33,944 nt of DNA from positions 1-33,944 of the forward strand of contig JAGLYJ010000003.1 of NCBI GenBank assembly GCA_023132365.1, read 5' to 3'. This DNA comes from Mycoplasmatota bacterium (GTDB lineage: Bacteria > Bacillota_I > Bacilli_A > Izemoplasmatales > Hujiaoplasmataceae). Below are positions 15,145-22,795 of the stretch, one piece after another. The notes below the pieces were generated by a model. That model did not search any database and was not told the DNA's origin. It saw nothing but the letters and a program-made list of their open reading frames with translations. Position 1 is the first letter of the stretch, and every line of letters starts with the position of its first letter. The position numbers were made by a program, and so were the translations under genes.

Positions 15145-16144
15145 ATTTATAACCTCTTTCTAAGCAAGCAAGCATTTTATCAAATGCAAGTTTGTTGTTG
15201 ATATTATACTTCAATCTAGCTTTTAATCCAAGCATATTAGTAATGTTTTGCTCAATGTGTTTTTGTGCAATTTTATCTGCTAATTTTTTTATTGTTTCTA
15301 TTTCCTCTTCAAAACAGATACTATCTAAATGTCTAAGTTGATAATTTAAGATGTCCTTTTGATAGAAAATCATTAACATCAAAAAGAAATCGGTGATTTC
15401 TTGATCTTGAAATACATCTTGACTACTTTCCTTAAATAAAAGTATCGGTGATAAGTTTTTTACCAAAAATGAGTTGTGTATTTCTGTAACTAACTTAATA
15501 ATATTAATCATTTTAAAATCTTCAGCAAACTTAATTGCTGATCCCATATCAACTGTATATTCGCTAATAGAATTAGCTATATTTGCAGCTATACCTTGTT
15601 TGACAAGGTGCTCTTTAATAAGATTTCTATCTATTGGTTTAAAATGCAATATTTCTGCTCTCGATATAATTGTTTTCAATAAAGAGTTATAGTTTTCAGT
15701 AATTAAGATTTGATAGATATCCTGACCTGGTTCTTCCATTGTTTTAAGCAAAGTATTCGCTGATGTTAAATTTAGTTTCTCAGCTTCTTCGATTATATAT
15801 ATCCGCGGACCTTTTTCGATAGAAGCTTTTGAAAATTCTCTAATTAAATCTTTAATTTGTTCTTTTTTAATGACTTTCCCTTTAGGTTTAACATAGAATA
15901 GATTTGGGTGAGTTCGATTTTCAACCCTTCTACAATTATGACATTCATTACATGGATTAAAAGCATCAGAATTTGTGCATAGTAAAGATTTCGCATATAA
16001 GAATGCTGTACTTGTCTTTTTAGTTCCGTTTGGACCTTCAAAGATATAAGCGTGAGATATGCGATTCAATCTATAACTATTCTTGATTATCCTAGCTACA
16101 TCGTTCTGATATTTGCCTACTTCATCCCATGAATATACTGACAT
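15113..16144 (-). CDS. holB: DNA polymerase III delta' subunit
   Basis: This 343-residue AAA+ protein is the clamp-loader delta' subunit. It has a Walker A-like loop GPNGTKKTS (residues 37-45) in which the usual Gly before the catalytic Lys is replaced, and a zinc module with C56, C65, C68 and C71. IIEEAEKLN corresponds to Walker B and TLLKTMEEP and ISRAEILHF to later family motifs. Delta' subunits are typically not active ATPases, so the altered P-loop is in keeping with the family. It lies directly downstream of tmk (11 bases), the standard Firmicutes pairing. Confidence 0.93.
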   Translation of the reverse strand: MSVYSWDEVGKYQNDVARIIKNSYRLNRISHAYIFEGPNGTKKTSTAFLYAKSLLCTNSDAFNPCNECHNCRRVENRTHPNLFYVKPKGKVIKKEQIKDLIREFSKASIEKGPRIYIIEEAEKLNLTSANTLLKTMEEPGQDIYQILITENYNSLLKTIISRAEILHFKPIDRNLIKEHLVKQGIAANIANSISEYTVDMGSAIKFAEDFKMINIIKLVTEIHNSFLVKNLSPILLFKESSQDVFQDQEITDFFLMLMIFYQKDILNYQLRHLDSICFEEEIETIKKLADKIAQKHIEQNITNMLGLKARLKYNINNKLAFDKMLACLERGYKYATYCSGNTV

Positions 16145-16155
16145 AATTTCCCTCT

Positions 16156-16779
16156 CTAAATTATTGTTTCAATTAAGTCTATTGCTTCTTTAGCTACTTT
16201 AGATATTGGTTGTTCTCCATTGATTCTTTTAATGCGTTTTGGATATATTTTAATAAGTTCCAAATATCCGTTATATACTTCTTTGTGAAACTCAAGTGAT
16301 TCTAAGTCTAATCTGTTTTTTTCTCTATCAGCCGTTGAAAAAACGCGATTTAAGCCCACTTCAGGTCTTACATCTACAAATATAGTTAAGTTAGGAAAAA
16401 CTGAGTCTATGGCGAACATATTGATGGCTAAAACCTCATCATACCCCAATTTTCTACCAAACCCTTGATATGCTAATGAGCTGTCAACATAGCGATCACA
16501 TAAAACAATTATCCCTGATTCTAAAGCCGGAATAATTTTCTGATTCAAATGTTGACTTCTAGAAGCTGCATATAACAAAGCTTCTGTTCTTGGATCCATT
16601 TCTGTATGTTCTACATCATGAATTACTTCTCTTATTTTCTCTGAAATTTTAATCCCACCTGGTTCTCTTGTTACCAAGGTCTTAAAACCTCTTTCTTTAT
16701 AATAGTTCTCTACTACCTTTATTACAGAAGTTTTGCCTGAACCATCGGGTCCTTCAAAACTTATAAATTTGCCCTTCAT
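16156..16779 (-). CDS. tmk: Thymidylate kinase
   Basis: This 207-residue protein phosphorylates dTMP to dTDP. The P-loop GPDGSGKTS is at residues 10-18, the substrate-binding DRY motif is in LCDRYVDSSLAYQG, and a LID-like stretch with Arg residues lies around ADREKNRLD. Length is normal for the family. It is the first gene of the tmk-holB-ricT-trmN6-rsmI-DJ-1-metG run. A weak promoter (TTTAAA, 17 bases, GATAAT, with extended TG) can be read in the divergent gap to the metal-transporter genes. Confidence 0.97.
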   Translation of the reverse strand: MKGKFISFEGPDGSGKTSVIKVVENYYKERGFKTLVTREPGGIKISEKIREVIHDVEHTEMDPRTEALLYAASRSQHLNQKIIPALESGIIVLCDRYVDSSLAYQGFGRKLGYDEVLAINMFAIDSVFPNLTIFVDVRPEVGLNRVFSTADREKNRLDLESLEFHKEVYNGYLELIKIYPKRIKRINGEQPISKVAKEAIDLIETII

Positions 16780-16835
16780 ATTATCACCTGCTTTACCATT
16801 CTATTATCTCATAATTATGCTTTTTTTTAAATATA

Positions 16836-16852
16836 TTATTTTAATAAAATAA
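16836..16852. promoter_or_regulatory. Perfect 7-1-7 (8-1-8) palindrome, candidate metalloregulator operator
   Basis: TTATTTTA-A-TAAAATAA is a perfect inverted repeat with a 1-base centre. It covers the -35/spacer region of the znuC-like promoter and lies in the divergent region shared with tmk. The geometry is that of Fur, Zur and PerR boxes. It is pure A/T in an AT-rich intergenic region, so chance is a real alternative. Confidence 0.4.
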
Positions 16853-16859
16853 ATTAGTA

Positions 16860-16868
16860 TGTTACAAT
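16860..16868 (+). promoter_or_regulatory. Extended -10 promoter of the metal-type ABC transporter operon
   Basis: TGTTACAAT is an extended -10 (TGn plus TACAAT) 21 bases before the ATG at 16890. The hexamer at the -35 position (TTTAAT) is poor and lies inside the palindrome at 16836-16852. Confidence 0.5.
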
Positions 16869-16889
16869 ATATTTAAAGGATGATGATAA

Positions 16890-17558
16890 ATGCAAATAGA
16901 TATTAGAAATTTGTCTTTCGCCTATGGCCACAAGACTATTATTAACGGATTATCTCACACAATTAACTCAGGTGATTATTTAGTAGTACAAGGAAAAAAT
17001 GGCTCTGGAAAATCAACATTAATTAAATGTCTGTTAGGTGTTAATTCTGTTAAAAACGGAATGATTTTTTTGGATAAACAAGACATAAACGCATTTAAAC
17101 ATTGGACAAAATTTGGATATGTAAGTCAAAATTCTGATGGCTTTAATTATGAATTTCCATTAACTGTTCAAGAACTACTTAGATTTTCTACAATCACTAA
17201 AAAATCCGAAAGCAATTATCTAAAATTATTAGATCAAATGAGCATCTTAGAAATTGTGAATGAAAATATAAATTCATTATCTGGCGGACAATTACAAAGA
17301 GTTTTTATTGTTAAAGCCATGTTAAATGATCCAGAAGTTTTAATTTTAGATGAACCAACAGCGTCTATCGATAAACAGAACTCAATATTTTTCTATAAGA
17401 CTGTTGATGAGCTTAATAAACTAGGTAAGACTATTATTTTAATTACTCATACAGATTCACTAGAGAATCTTAATTATACACATGTTCTTGATATGGCGAT
17501 TGACTTAACCACTACTATTTCTACTAAAGAAGAAATTGAAGGGGTTGATAAATCATGA
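16890..17558 (+). CDS. Metal-type ABC transporter ATP-binding protein (ZnuC/MntB-like)
   Basis: This 222-residue ABC ATPase has Walker A GKNGSGKST (residues 35-43), Q-loop VSQNSDGF, signature LSGGQLQR (130-137), Walker B LILDEP (151-156) and the switch His in LITHTD. Pairing with a permease of the ZnuB family identifies it as the energy subunit of a Zn2+/Mn2+ uptake system. It is the first gene on the plus strand and diverges from tmk. It overlaps the permease start by ATGA. The specific metal cannot be told from this subunit. Confidence 0.9.
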   Translation: MQIDIRNLSFAYGHKTIINGLSHTINSGDYLVVQGKNGSGKSTLIKCLLGVNSVKNGMIFLDKQDINAFKHWTKFGYVSQNSDGFNYEFPLTVQELLRFSTITKKSESNYLKLLDQMSILEIVNENINSLSGGQLQRVFIVKAMLNDPEVLILDEPTASIDKQNSIFFYKTVDELNKLGKTIILITHTDSLENLNYTHVLDMAIDLTTTISTKEEIEGVDKS

Positions 17559-18433
17559 TGATGTTGTCATTTTTAAATGATTTATTCCAACAAGATTTCA
17601 TGTTAAGAGCGTTATTCGCTGGAATGATATTAGGTGCAATGGCGCCTATTATTGGATCATTTGTAACAGTTAGGAGACTTTCATTTATCGCAGATACCTT
17701 AGGTCACTTTTCTCTTGTAGGTATTTCTGTCAGTTTATATATCTCCACTCTTGGTATTTCAATTTTCTTTGAGAAACCATTATACCTAGGAATTCTTTTC
17801 TCAGTAGTTGGTGGATTATTAATCGAACTGTTTAGAAGATCTTATAAGAACTATAAAGAAATATCCATGGTAATTGTAATAAGTTTAGGAGCTGCTTTAA
17901 GCGCAATTTTCTTTTCGCTAGCTAAGAAAACAGGATCTTTATATAACTATTTATTTGGTTCAATCTTAACAATCACAAATTATTATTTAATAATTATTCT
18001 AGTTACAGCTATTCTTGTTTCAATATTGTTTATCTTTTTTGGAAAACAGATTTCCGCTGTTAGTTTCGACGAAGCTAATGCTAAATTTTTAGGAGTTAAT
18101 GTTAGTTTGTTTCAAATTCTATTCATGGTCGTCCTATCTGTAGTAGTATCTGTTTTATTAGAATCTGCTGGTGTGCTTTTAATTTCATCAATGATGATTA
18201 TCCCAGTAGCGGCCGCTATGAGAATTGGTTGGAGTTTTAAATCTACATTAATTATTTCAGTTGTATTTTCTGAACTTTCTGTATTTTTTGGTCTATGGAT
18301 GGCTTACTCATTAACAATACCTTCAGGGGCTGCAATTGTATCAGCAAATATTATTATCTTACTAATAATTGCGATAGCAAAAAGAATAAGAACTAATAAA
18401 CAGATTGCTAAGCTTGATAAACTACAACAATAA
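17555..18433 (+). CDS. Metal-type ABC transporter permease (ZnuB family, ABC-3)
   Basis: This 292-residue membrane protein has about eight hydrophobic segments and the ABC-3 family features: GSFVTVRRLSFIADTLGHFSLVG near the N terminus, the FGSIL stretch midway, and LLISSMMIIPVAAAMRI near residue 210. The family transports zinc, manganese or iron delivered by a cluster A-I substrate-binding lipoprotein. No such lipoprotein gene is present beside the pair. The start is one of three consecutive ATGs (17555 overlaps the TGA of the ATPase gene). The operon ends at a strong terminator. Confidence 0.92.
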   Translation: MMMLSFLNDLFQQDFMLRALFAGMILGAMAPIIGSFVTVRRLSFIADTLGHFSLVGISVSLYISTLGISIFFEKPLYLGILFSVVGGLLIELFRRSYKNYKEISMVIVISLGAALSAIFFSLAKKTGSLYNYLFGSILTITNYYLIIILVTAILVSILFIFFGKQISAVSFDEANAKFLGVNVSLFQILFMVVLSVVVSVLLESAGVLLISSMMIIPVAAAMRIGWSFKSTLIISVVFSELSVFFGLWMAYSLTIPSGAAIVSANIIILLIIAIAKRIRTNKQIAKLDKLQQ

Positions 18434-18441
18434 AATAATTT

Positions 18442-18466
18442 AAAGCGCTGAAATCAGCGCTTTTTT
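18442..18466 (+). terminator. Intrinsic terminator between convergent znuB-like gene and truA
   Basis: AAAGCGCTGA-AA-TCAGCGCTTT is a perfect 10-bp stem with more Ts after it on the plus strand. It separates two convergent genes and may also slow transcription of the minus strand, but the T run favours the plus direction. Confidence 0.88.
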
Positions 18467-19431
18467 CAATATTTTATTTCATCTAAATATAATCCAGAAG
18501 CAGGAGCTAAATTTTTAGTATATTTTCTGCTTTTTTCTTTAAGTATAATAGCCATATCAACATTTAGCTGTCCGGTCAATTGAAGATACAGCGCATTTAC
18601 TATAATCCTTATCATGTATCTTAAAAATCCATTCCCTTCAAAAACTAAAGTTAGAGAATCATCTTTAAGGATTGCCTCAGCTTTATAAATAGTGCGTTCA
18701 TATGAATTAGCTATTCCTTTACAAAAACTTCTGAAATCGTGGGTGCCTATTAATTGTCTTAAATTACTTTTTATTATAGTTAAATCAATATTTTGACATT
18801 GCCATTCATAGTTTATATTAAACGGATTACTATCGCTAAGTTTCATTTTATAGATGTATCTCTTCATAAGAGCGTCATATCTTGAATGAAATATCGGGTG
18901 TGTCTTTTCTATAGATTTAACAAGAATATCATTTGGCAATTGATGATTTAATAATACCAACCATTTTGAATCACTAATATCTCTCGTTGAATCGAAATGG
19001 ATTACATAATTATTTGCATGAACTCCTGCGTCAGTTCTAGATACACCTTGCACTAGCGATTCATACCCATTAACATTTGAAACAATTTTTGTTAATTCCC
19101 CTTGAATAGTTTTTTGATCCTTTTGGATCTGAAACCCATTATATAAATGTCCATCAAAGGTAAGCGTTGCCTTATAACGTGTATAATTTATTGGTTCAGT
19201 TAAGATAATTATCTTTTGAATCAAATCATTTTTATAGCCTATTTTTACCGGATTCAAATATTGGTTATATCCATAATACATAGCTGATTCATTAATTTGT
19301 TCAATATCAAGATTAATAAATAGATCTTTATTGCTTCTTATAAATGCAGCAACATTATCTTTACTTAGAATTACCTCTTGATTGTACTTTAACCCTACAT
19401 TGTCATCTAATTTATTTATATCTACATTCAT
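18466..19431 (-). CDS. truA: tRNA pseudouridine synthase A with an N-terminal extension
   Basis: From the ATG at 19431 the protein has 321 residues. The TruA catalytic domain begins only at about residue 86 (RYKATLTFDG, YNGFQIQ) and contains the catalytic Asp in SRTDAGVHA (about 134), then HFDSTRD, LNHQLPNDI, FRSFCK and FLRYMIRIIVN. TruA makes pseudouridine at tRNA positions 38-40. Typical members are about 245 residues and start where the domain starts. The extra ~85 residues are Asn/Asp/Ile-rich and I do not recognise them. There is no in-frame ATG close to the domain start. The chosen ATG overlaps the ecfT stop (TAATG) and follows GAAGGTGAT. It ends in TGA, showing UGA is a stop here. Confidence 0.9.
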   Translation of the reverse strand: MNVDINKLDDNVGLKYNQEVILSKDNVAAFIRSNKDLFINLDIEQINESAMYYGYNQYLNPVKIGYKNDLIQKIIILTEPINYTRYKATLTFDGHLYNGFQIQKDQKTIQGELTKIVSNVNGYESLVQGVSRTDAGVHANNYVIHFDSTRDISDSKWLVLLNHQLPNDILVKSIEKTHPIFHSRYDALMKRYIYKMKLSDSNPFNINYEWQCQNIDLTIIKSNLRQLIGTHDFRSFCKGIANSYERTIYKAEAILKDDSLTLVFEGNGFLRYMIRIIVNALYLQLTGQLNVDMAIILKEKSRKYTKNLAPASGLYLDEIKY

Positions 19432-20396
19432 TAGAAAATCACCTTCACTACTATAGCTCCAGCAAAACAAAGCAATGTAAATATGCCAGTATAGATATCC
19501 ACTCTCGAAAAATTCAAAATATTAATTCTTGTCCTTGAACCTCCCGGCACAAAATTCCTAGACTCCATTGCGTCAGCTAATTCTTCACTCCTAATAAAAG
19601 CGATTATAAACATTGGTATTAGCAAAGATATGATCTGCTTTAACTTATCTTTTAACTTACCTTCTCTAAAGTCGGCTCCTCTACTCGCTTGTGCTGCCAT
19701 AATTTTTTGAGCTTCATCAAATATAGTTGGAATATATCGTAAACTAATCGAGATAATTAAAGCAAAGCTTTCAGAATTAAATCCTATTTTTTTTAGGGGT
19801 CGCATAAGTTGTTCCAACCCTTGGGTTAAATCTGTTGGTTTAGTTGTTAGTGTTAAAACCGTAGTAAGAGTAATAATTATTAGTAGCCTAATAACTACGA
19901 ACACAGACATTTCAACACCTTTTTGATATATGACTAAATCAAAATTATAAAAATCTGTAGCATAGTTTACATATCTTAAAACAAAATATATACCTAATAT
20001 AAACACTAAAAAAAGCAGAATTTTAAATTTTCCTAGATTAGTAAGAAGTCTCCAAATAATGAAAGCTACAACAATCCCTATAACACTATAGAGGTTAAAA
20101 TGCATAGTTGCTTGAGATACTATAACGCCTTCTTGGTTCAGAGCAATCTGAAATACGAATGTAAATATTAACAATACAAATATTGGTTTAAGACCTTTTA
20201 ATACTTTAATTATTGATATTCTACCCACCAATAATAAAAGTATTGCTACGCCAAAAGCTACTAGAACTTGGAATATATTTTCTAACATGAAAACCGCAAC
20301 CATTAGAAATATTATTGTAATTATTTTTGTTCTTGGATCTAATCGATAAAAGAATCCTTTTCCAGGGATGTATTGACCAATAATAATATTATTCAT
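19431..20396 (-). CDS. ecfT: Energy-coupling factor transporter membrane subunit EcfT
   Basis: This 321-residue polytopic protein is the T component of an ECF vitamin/metal importer. It has about six hydrophobic segments. Near the C terminus are the two cytosolic coupling-helix motifs with the family's A-R-G-type signature: QASRGADFREGK and MESRNFVPGGSRTR. EcfT links the two ATPases to interchangeable S components, none of which is encoded in this window. The start overlaps the end of ecfA2 by 8 bases and the stop overlaps the truA start, so the cluster is translationally coupled. The ecfA1-ecfA2-ecfT-truA order is typical of Firmicutes. Confidence 0.95.
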   Translation of the reverse strand: MNNIIIGQYIPGKGFFYRLDPRTKIITIIFLMVAVFMLENIFQVLVAFGVAILLLLVGRISIIKVLKGLKPIFVLLIFTFVFQIALNQEGVIVSQATMHFNLYSVIGIVVAFIIWRLLTNLGKFKILLFLVFILGIYFVLRYVNYATDFYNFDLVIYQKGVEMSVFVVIRLLIIITLTTVLTLTTKPTDLTQGLEQLMRPLKKIGFNSESFALIISISLRYIPTIFDEAQKIMAAQASRGADFREGKLKDKLKQIISLLIPMFIIAFIRSEELADAMESRNFVPGGSRTRINILNFSRVDIYTGIFTLLCFAGAIVVKVIF

Positions 20397-21252
20397 TGGA
20401 CATCACTCTTTTAATCTCTTTAATAACATCAGCGGCGGTTTTTTGATAGATGTTAAAATTTTTATTCAACTCTTTATTTAGATATTTCATTGTTTTAATT
20501 GTGTTTGGGTAATCCAAATGATTATCCATTAATATATCACTCTTAAATAATTTATCTGGTGTACCATCATAAGATAATTCACTATCTTTCAGAATGATTA
20601 CTCGATTAAAATACTGATAAACCAAATCCATATCATGTGTGATTATTATTATCGTCTTATTAGTTTTTTCATGTATCTCTTTGAACAAATTCATTAGTAT
20701 GTTCTTGCCTTCGGGGTCTAATCCACTTGTAGGTTCATCCAACACAAGGATTTCAGGATTTATCGCTAAAATACCGGCGATAGATACCCTCTTCTTTTCT
20801 CCCCCACTTAAATTGAATGGATTTCTTTTAAGATAACTTTCATCAAGTCCAACTAACTTAAGTGCATTCTTAGCCAATAATCTAGCTTCCTCTTCAGGAA
20901 TTTTGAAGTTTAAAGGTCCAAACATTATATCTCTCTCAACCGTTTCTTCAAAGAGCTGATACTCCGGAAACTGAAATACAAGTCCCACATTTTTTCTTAT
21001 TGAATTATAACTAATTTTTTTATCTCTTTTTTGAGTTATATGGTTTCCAAATATATCCAACGATCCACTAGTTGGAAATAGTAATGCGTTCATATGTTTA
21101 GCTAAAGTTGACTTCCCACTTCCGGTATGACCTACCAAAGCTACAAATTCATGATCTTTTTCAATTTTTAATGTAATATTATGAATTGCCTTATATGTTT
21201 TCTTTGAATACGATGCGTATTCATGGGTTACTTCATTAAAATATATTCCCAT
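20389..21252 (-). CDS. ecfA2: ECF transporter ATP-binding subunit EcfA2
   Basis: This 287-residue ABC ATPase has Walker A GHTGSGKST, Q-loop VFQFPEYQLFEETV, signature LSGGEKKR, Walker B LVLDEPTSGLDP and the switch His in IITHDM. The Q-loop form QFPEYQLF and the GEKKR signature are characteristic of the second ECF ATPase. It heterodimerises with EcfA1 to drive EcfT and S components. It overlaps the ends of ecfA1 and ecfT. Confidence 0.95.
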   Translation of the reverse strand: MGIYFNEVTHEYASYSKKTYKAIHNITLKIEKDHEFVALVGHTGSGKSTLAKHMNALLFPTSGSLDIFGNHITQKRDKKISYNSIRKNVGLVFQFPEYQLFEETVERDIMFGPLNFKIPEEEARLLAKNALKLVGLDESYLKRNPFNLSGGEKKRVSIAGILAINPEILVLDEPTSGLDPEGKNILMNLFKEIHEKTNKTIIIITHDMDLVYQYFNRVIILKDSELSYDGTPDKLFKSDILMDNHLDYPNTIKTMKYLNKELNKNFNIYQKTAADVIKEIKRVMSNE

Positions 21253-22019
21253 AATTTATCCTTTATCATATCATCTTTCAATTCAGAAGCAACTTGCAAA
21301 GCCAAAGGCAATTCTAAATGGCTCTTTTCAAAAGCTTCTTTGTTTTTCAAAAGATTAACTGTATCATCATACGCATAAACTTCGCCTTGATTCAAAATTA
21401 GTATTTTATCTGCTAAAAGAGCTTCATTTACATCATGTGTAATCATGATAATAGTAAAGCCTTCTTTATTTAGAGATTTAATATATTCAATCAAATCATT
21501 TTTAGTAAATGGGTCCAGCATAGATGTTGCTTCATCAAAAATTAAAACATCTGACCTCATAGCTAGAATTCCTGCAATAGCTACTCTTTGCTTTTGCCCA
21601 CCACTTAGATTTGATGGTTGTTTATCTAGATAATCCTGCATATCAACTTTTTTAGCATAAAAATCGATTCTATCAATCATTTCTTCGCGAGGAACACATA
21701 AATTCTCCATACCAAAAGCGATGTCATCTCTTACAGTGACACCAACAAATTGATTGTCAGGGTTTTGAAATACAATTCCTATCCTCTTTCTAAGTTCAAA
21801 AGCACTGTCTTCGTTAAGAACAATACCATCGATTACTATCTCCCCAGTTTGAGGTTCTAATAATCCCACTAAGGTTTTAGCTAATGTTGATTTACCTGAA
21901 CCATTGTGGCCTAAAATAGCAATCCAATCGCCTTTTTCAATCTCTAAATATATATTTTTTAGACTTTGTTTTTTCTCATTATATGAAAAAGAAACATCTT
22001 TAACTGAAATCATACTCAT
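21228..22019 (-). CDS. ecfA1: ECF transporter ATP-binding subunit EcfA1
   Basis: This ABC ATPase of about 263 residues has Walker A GHNGSGKST, Q-loop VFQNPDNQFVGVTV, signature LSGGQKQR, Walker B LIFDEATSMLDP and the switch His in MITHDV. The NPDNQFVG form and the DEATSMLD sequence are typical of EcfA1. The open frame extends to a TTG at 22034, but ATGs at 22019 and 22013 fit the family start (ISVKDVSFSY) better. The ribosome-binding sequence is weak, so the start is uncertain by a few codons. It follows the CBS-domain gene after a short gap and overlaps ecfA2 by 25 bases. Confidence 0.94.
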   Translation of the reverse strand: MSMISVKDVSFSYNEKKQSLKNIYLEIEKGDWIAILGHNGSGKSTLAKTLVGLLEPQTGEIVIDGIVLNEDSAFELRKRIGIVFQNPDNQFVGVTVRDDIAFGMENLCVPREEMIDRIDFYAKKVDMQDYLDKQPSNLSGGQKQRVAIAGILAMRSDVLIFDEATSMLDPFTKNDLIEYIKSLNKEGFTIIMITHDVNEALLADKILILNQGEVYAYDDTVNLLKNKEAFEKSHLELPLALQVASELKDDMIKDKLWEYILMK

Positions 22020-22066
22020 ATCTGCACCGTCCAACTGATTATTATATCAAAAAACAAATGAAAAAC

Positions 22067-22786
22067 CTAATCTATTAACGCATTTTCTATATCTCTTAAT
22101 GCAACAATTCCTAGTAGTTTTTCACCTGACGCTCCATTTTCTGTTACTAGCAATAACAATAATTCTCTCCTATGTTTTAAATCCGAATTATATAAATCAT
22201 AAGCTTCCTTTAAACTTGAGTTTCTACTAATGAAATCAAAATACTTTCTAGGCTCAGAATCTAAATCAATCGCAGCTAAAATATCTTTGATTTTCATTGT
22301 CTTATTAATAGCGCTATTTTTTTTCACAGATAAATAATCAAAAAGTGATTTCTCAGTAAAAATACCGATTAGGTTACTGCCTTGAATAACTGGTAATGTA
22401 TTATAACCATGAACTTTAAGCAAATATATGGCTTCATCAATGGTCGTATCTAAATTTATGGTTTTTAATTTAGAATATTGAATCATTATGTTTTCTATCT
22501 TCATCGGATCGCAAATCTTATTTACAACTCTTTCAAAACCAATAATAAACTTATCGCTAGGTATTAGTACATTTTGATTGTGAGCAATAATATTTCTTAT
22601 TTGCGAAGCTTGCTTAAGAATATCGAAGTTATACTTATTAGAAATTAATGGGTATTTATTCGATTTCTTAATTTTATATAAGTTACTCATAAATCCTGAA
22701 TACGAGTAATTATTTTGAGAATACTCTAATCTCAAATGCTTTTCTAGTCTTTTAAATAAATCTAAGAATTTATCTTCTGCATTCAT
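22067..22786 (-). CDS. Protein with HEPN-like N-terminal domain and two CBS domains
   Basis: The 239-residue product has an all-helical N-terminal part (about residues 1-92) containing RNIIAH (R64-H69), which fits the R(N)x3H pattern of HEPN-type ribonuclease or nucleotide-binding domains. Two CBS domains follow (about 98-155, with NTLPVIQ and LIGIFTEKSLFDYL; and about 165-238, with LLGIVALRDIENAL). CBS pairs commonly sense adenine nucleotides. The role is unknown: nucleotide-gated RNase, adaptor or regulator are all possible. It sits between an unrecognised membrane protein (9 bases upstream) and ecfA1, so it is probably cotranscribed with the ECF module. The HEPN assignment is from one motif and predicted helicity only. 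Confidence 0.7.
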   Translation of the reverse strand: MNAEDKFLDLFKRLEKHLRLEYSQNNYSYSGFMSNLYKIKKSNKYPLISNKYNFDILKQASQIRNIIAHNQNVLIPSDKFIIGFERVVNKICDPMKIENIMIQYSKLKTINLDTTIDEAIYLLKVHGYNTLPVIQGSNLIGIFTEKSLFDYLSVKKNSAINKTMKIKDILAAIDLDSEPRKYFDFISRNSSLKEAYDLYNSDLKHRRELLLLLVTENGASGEKLLGIVALRDIENALID

Positions 22787-22795
22787 AATCTTCTC

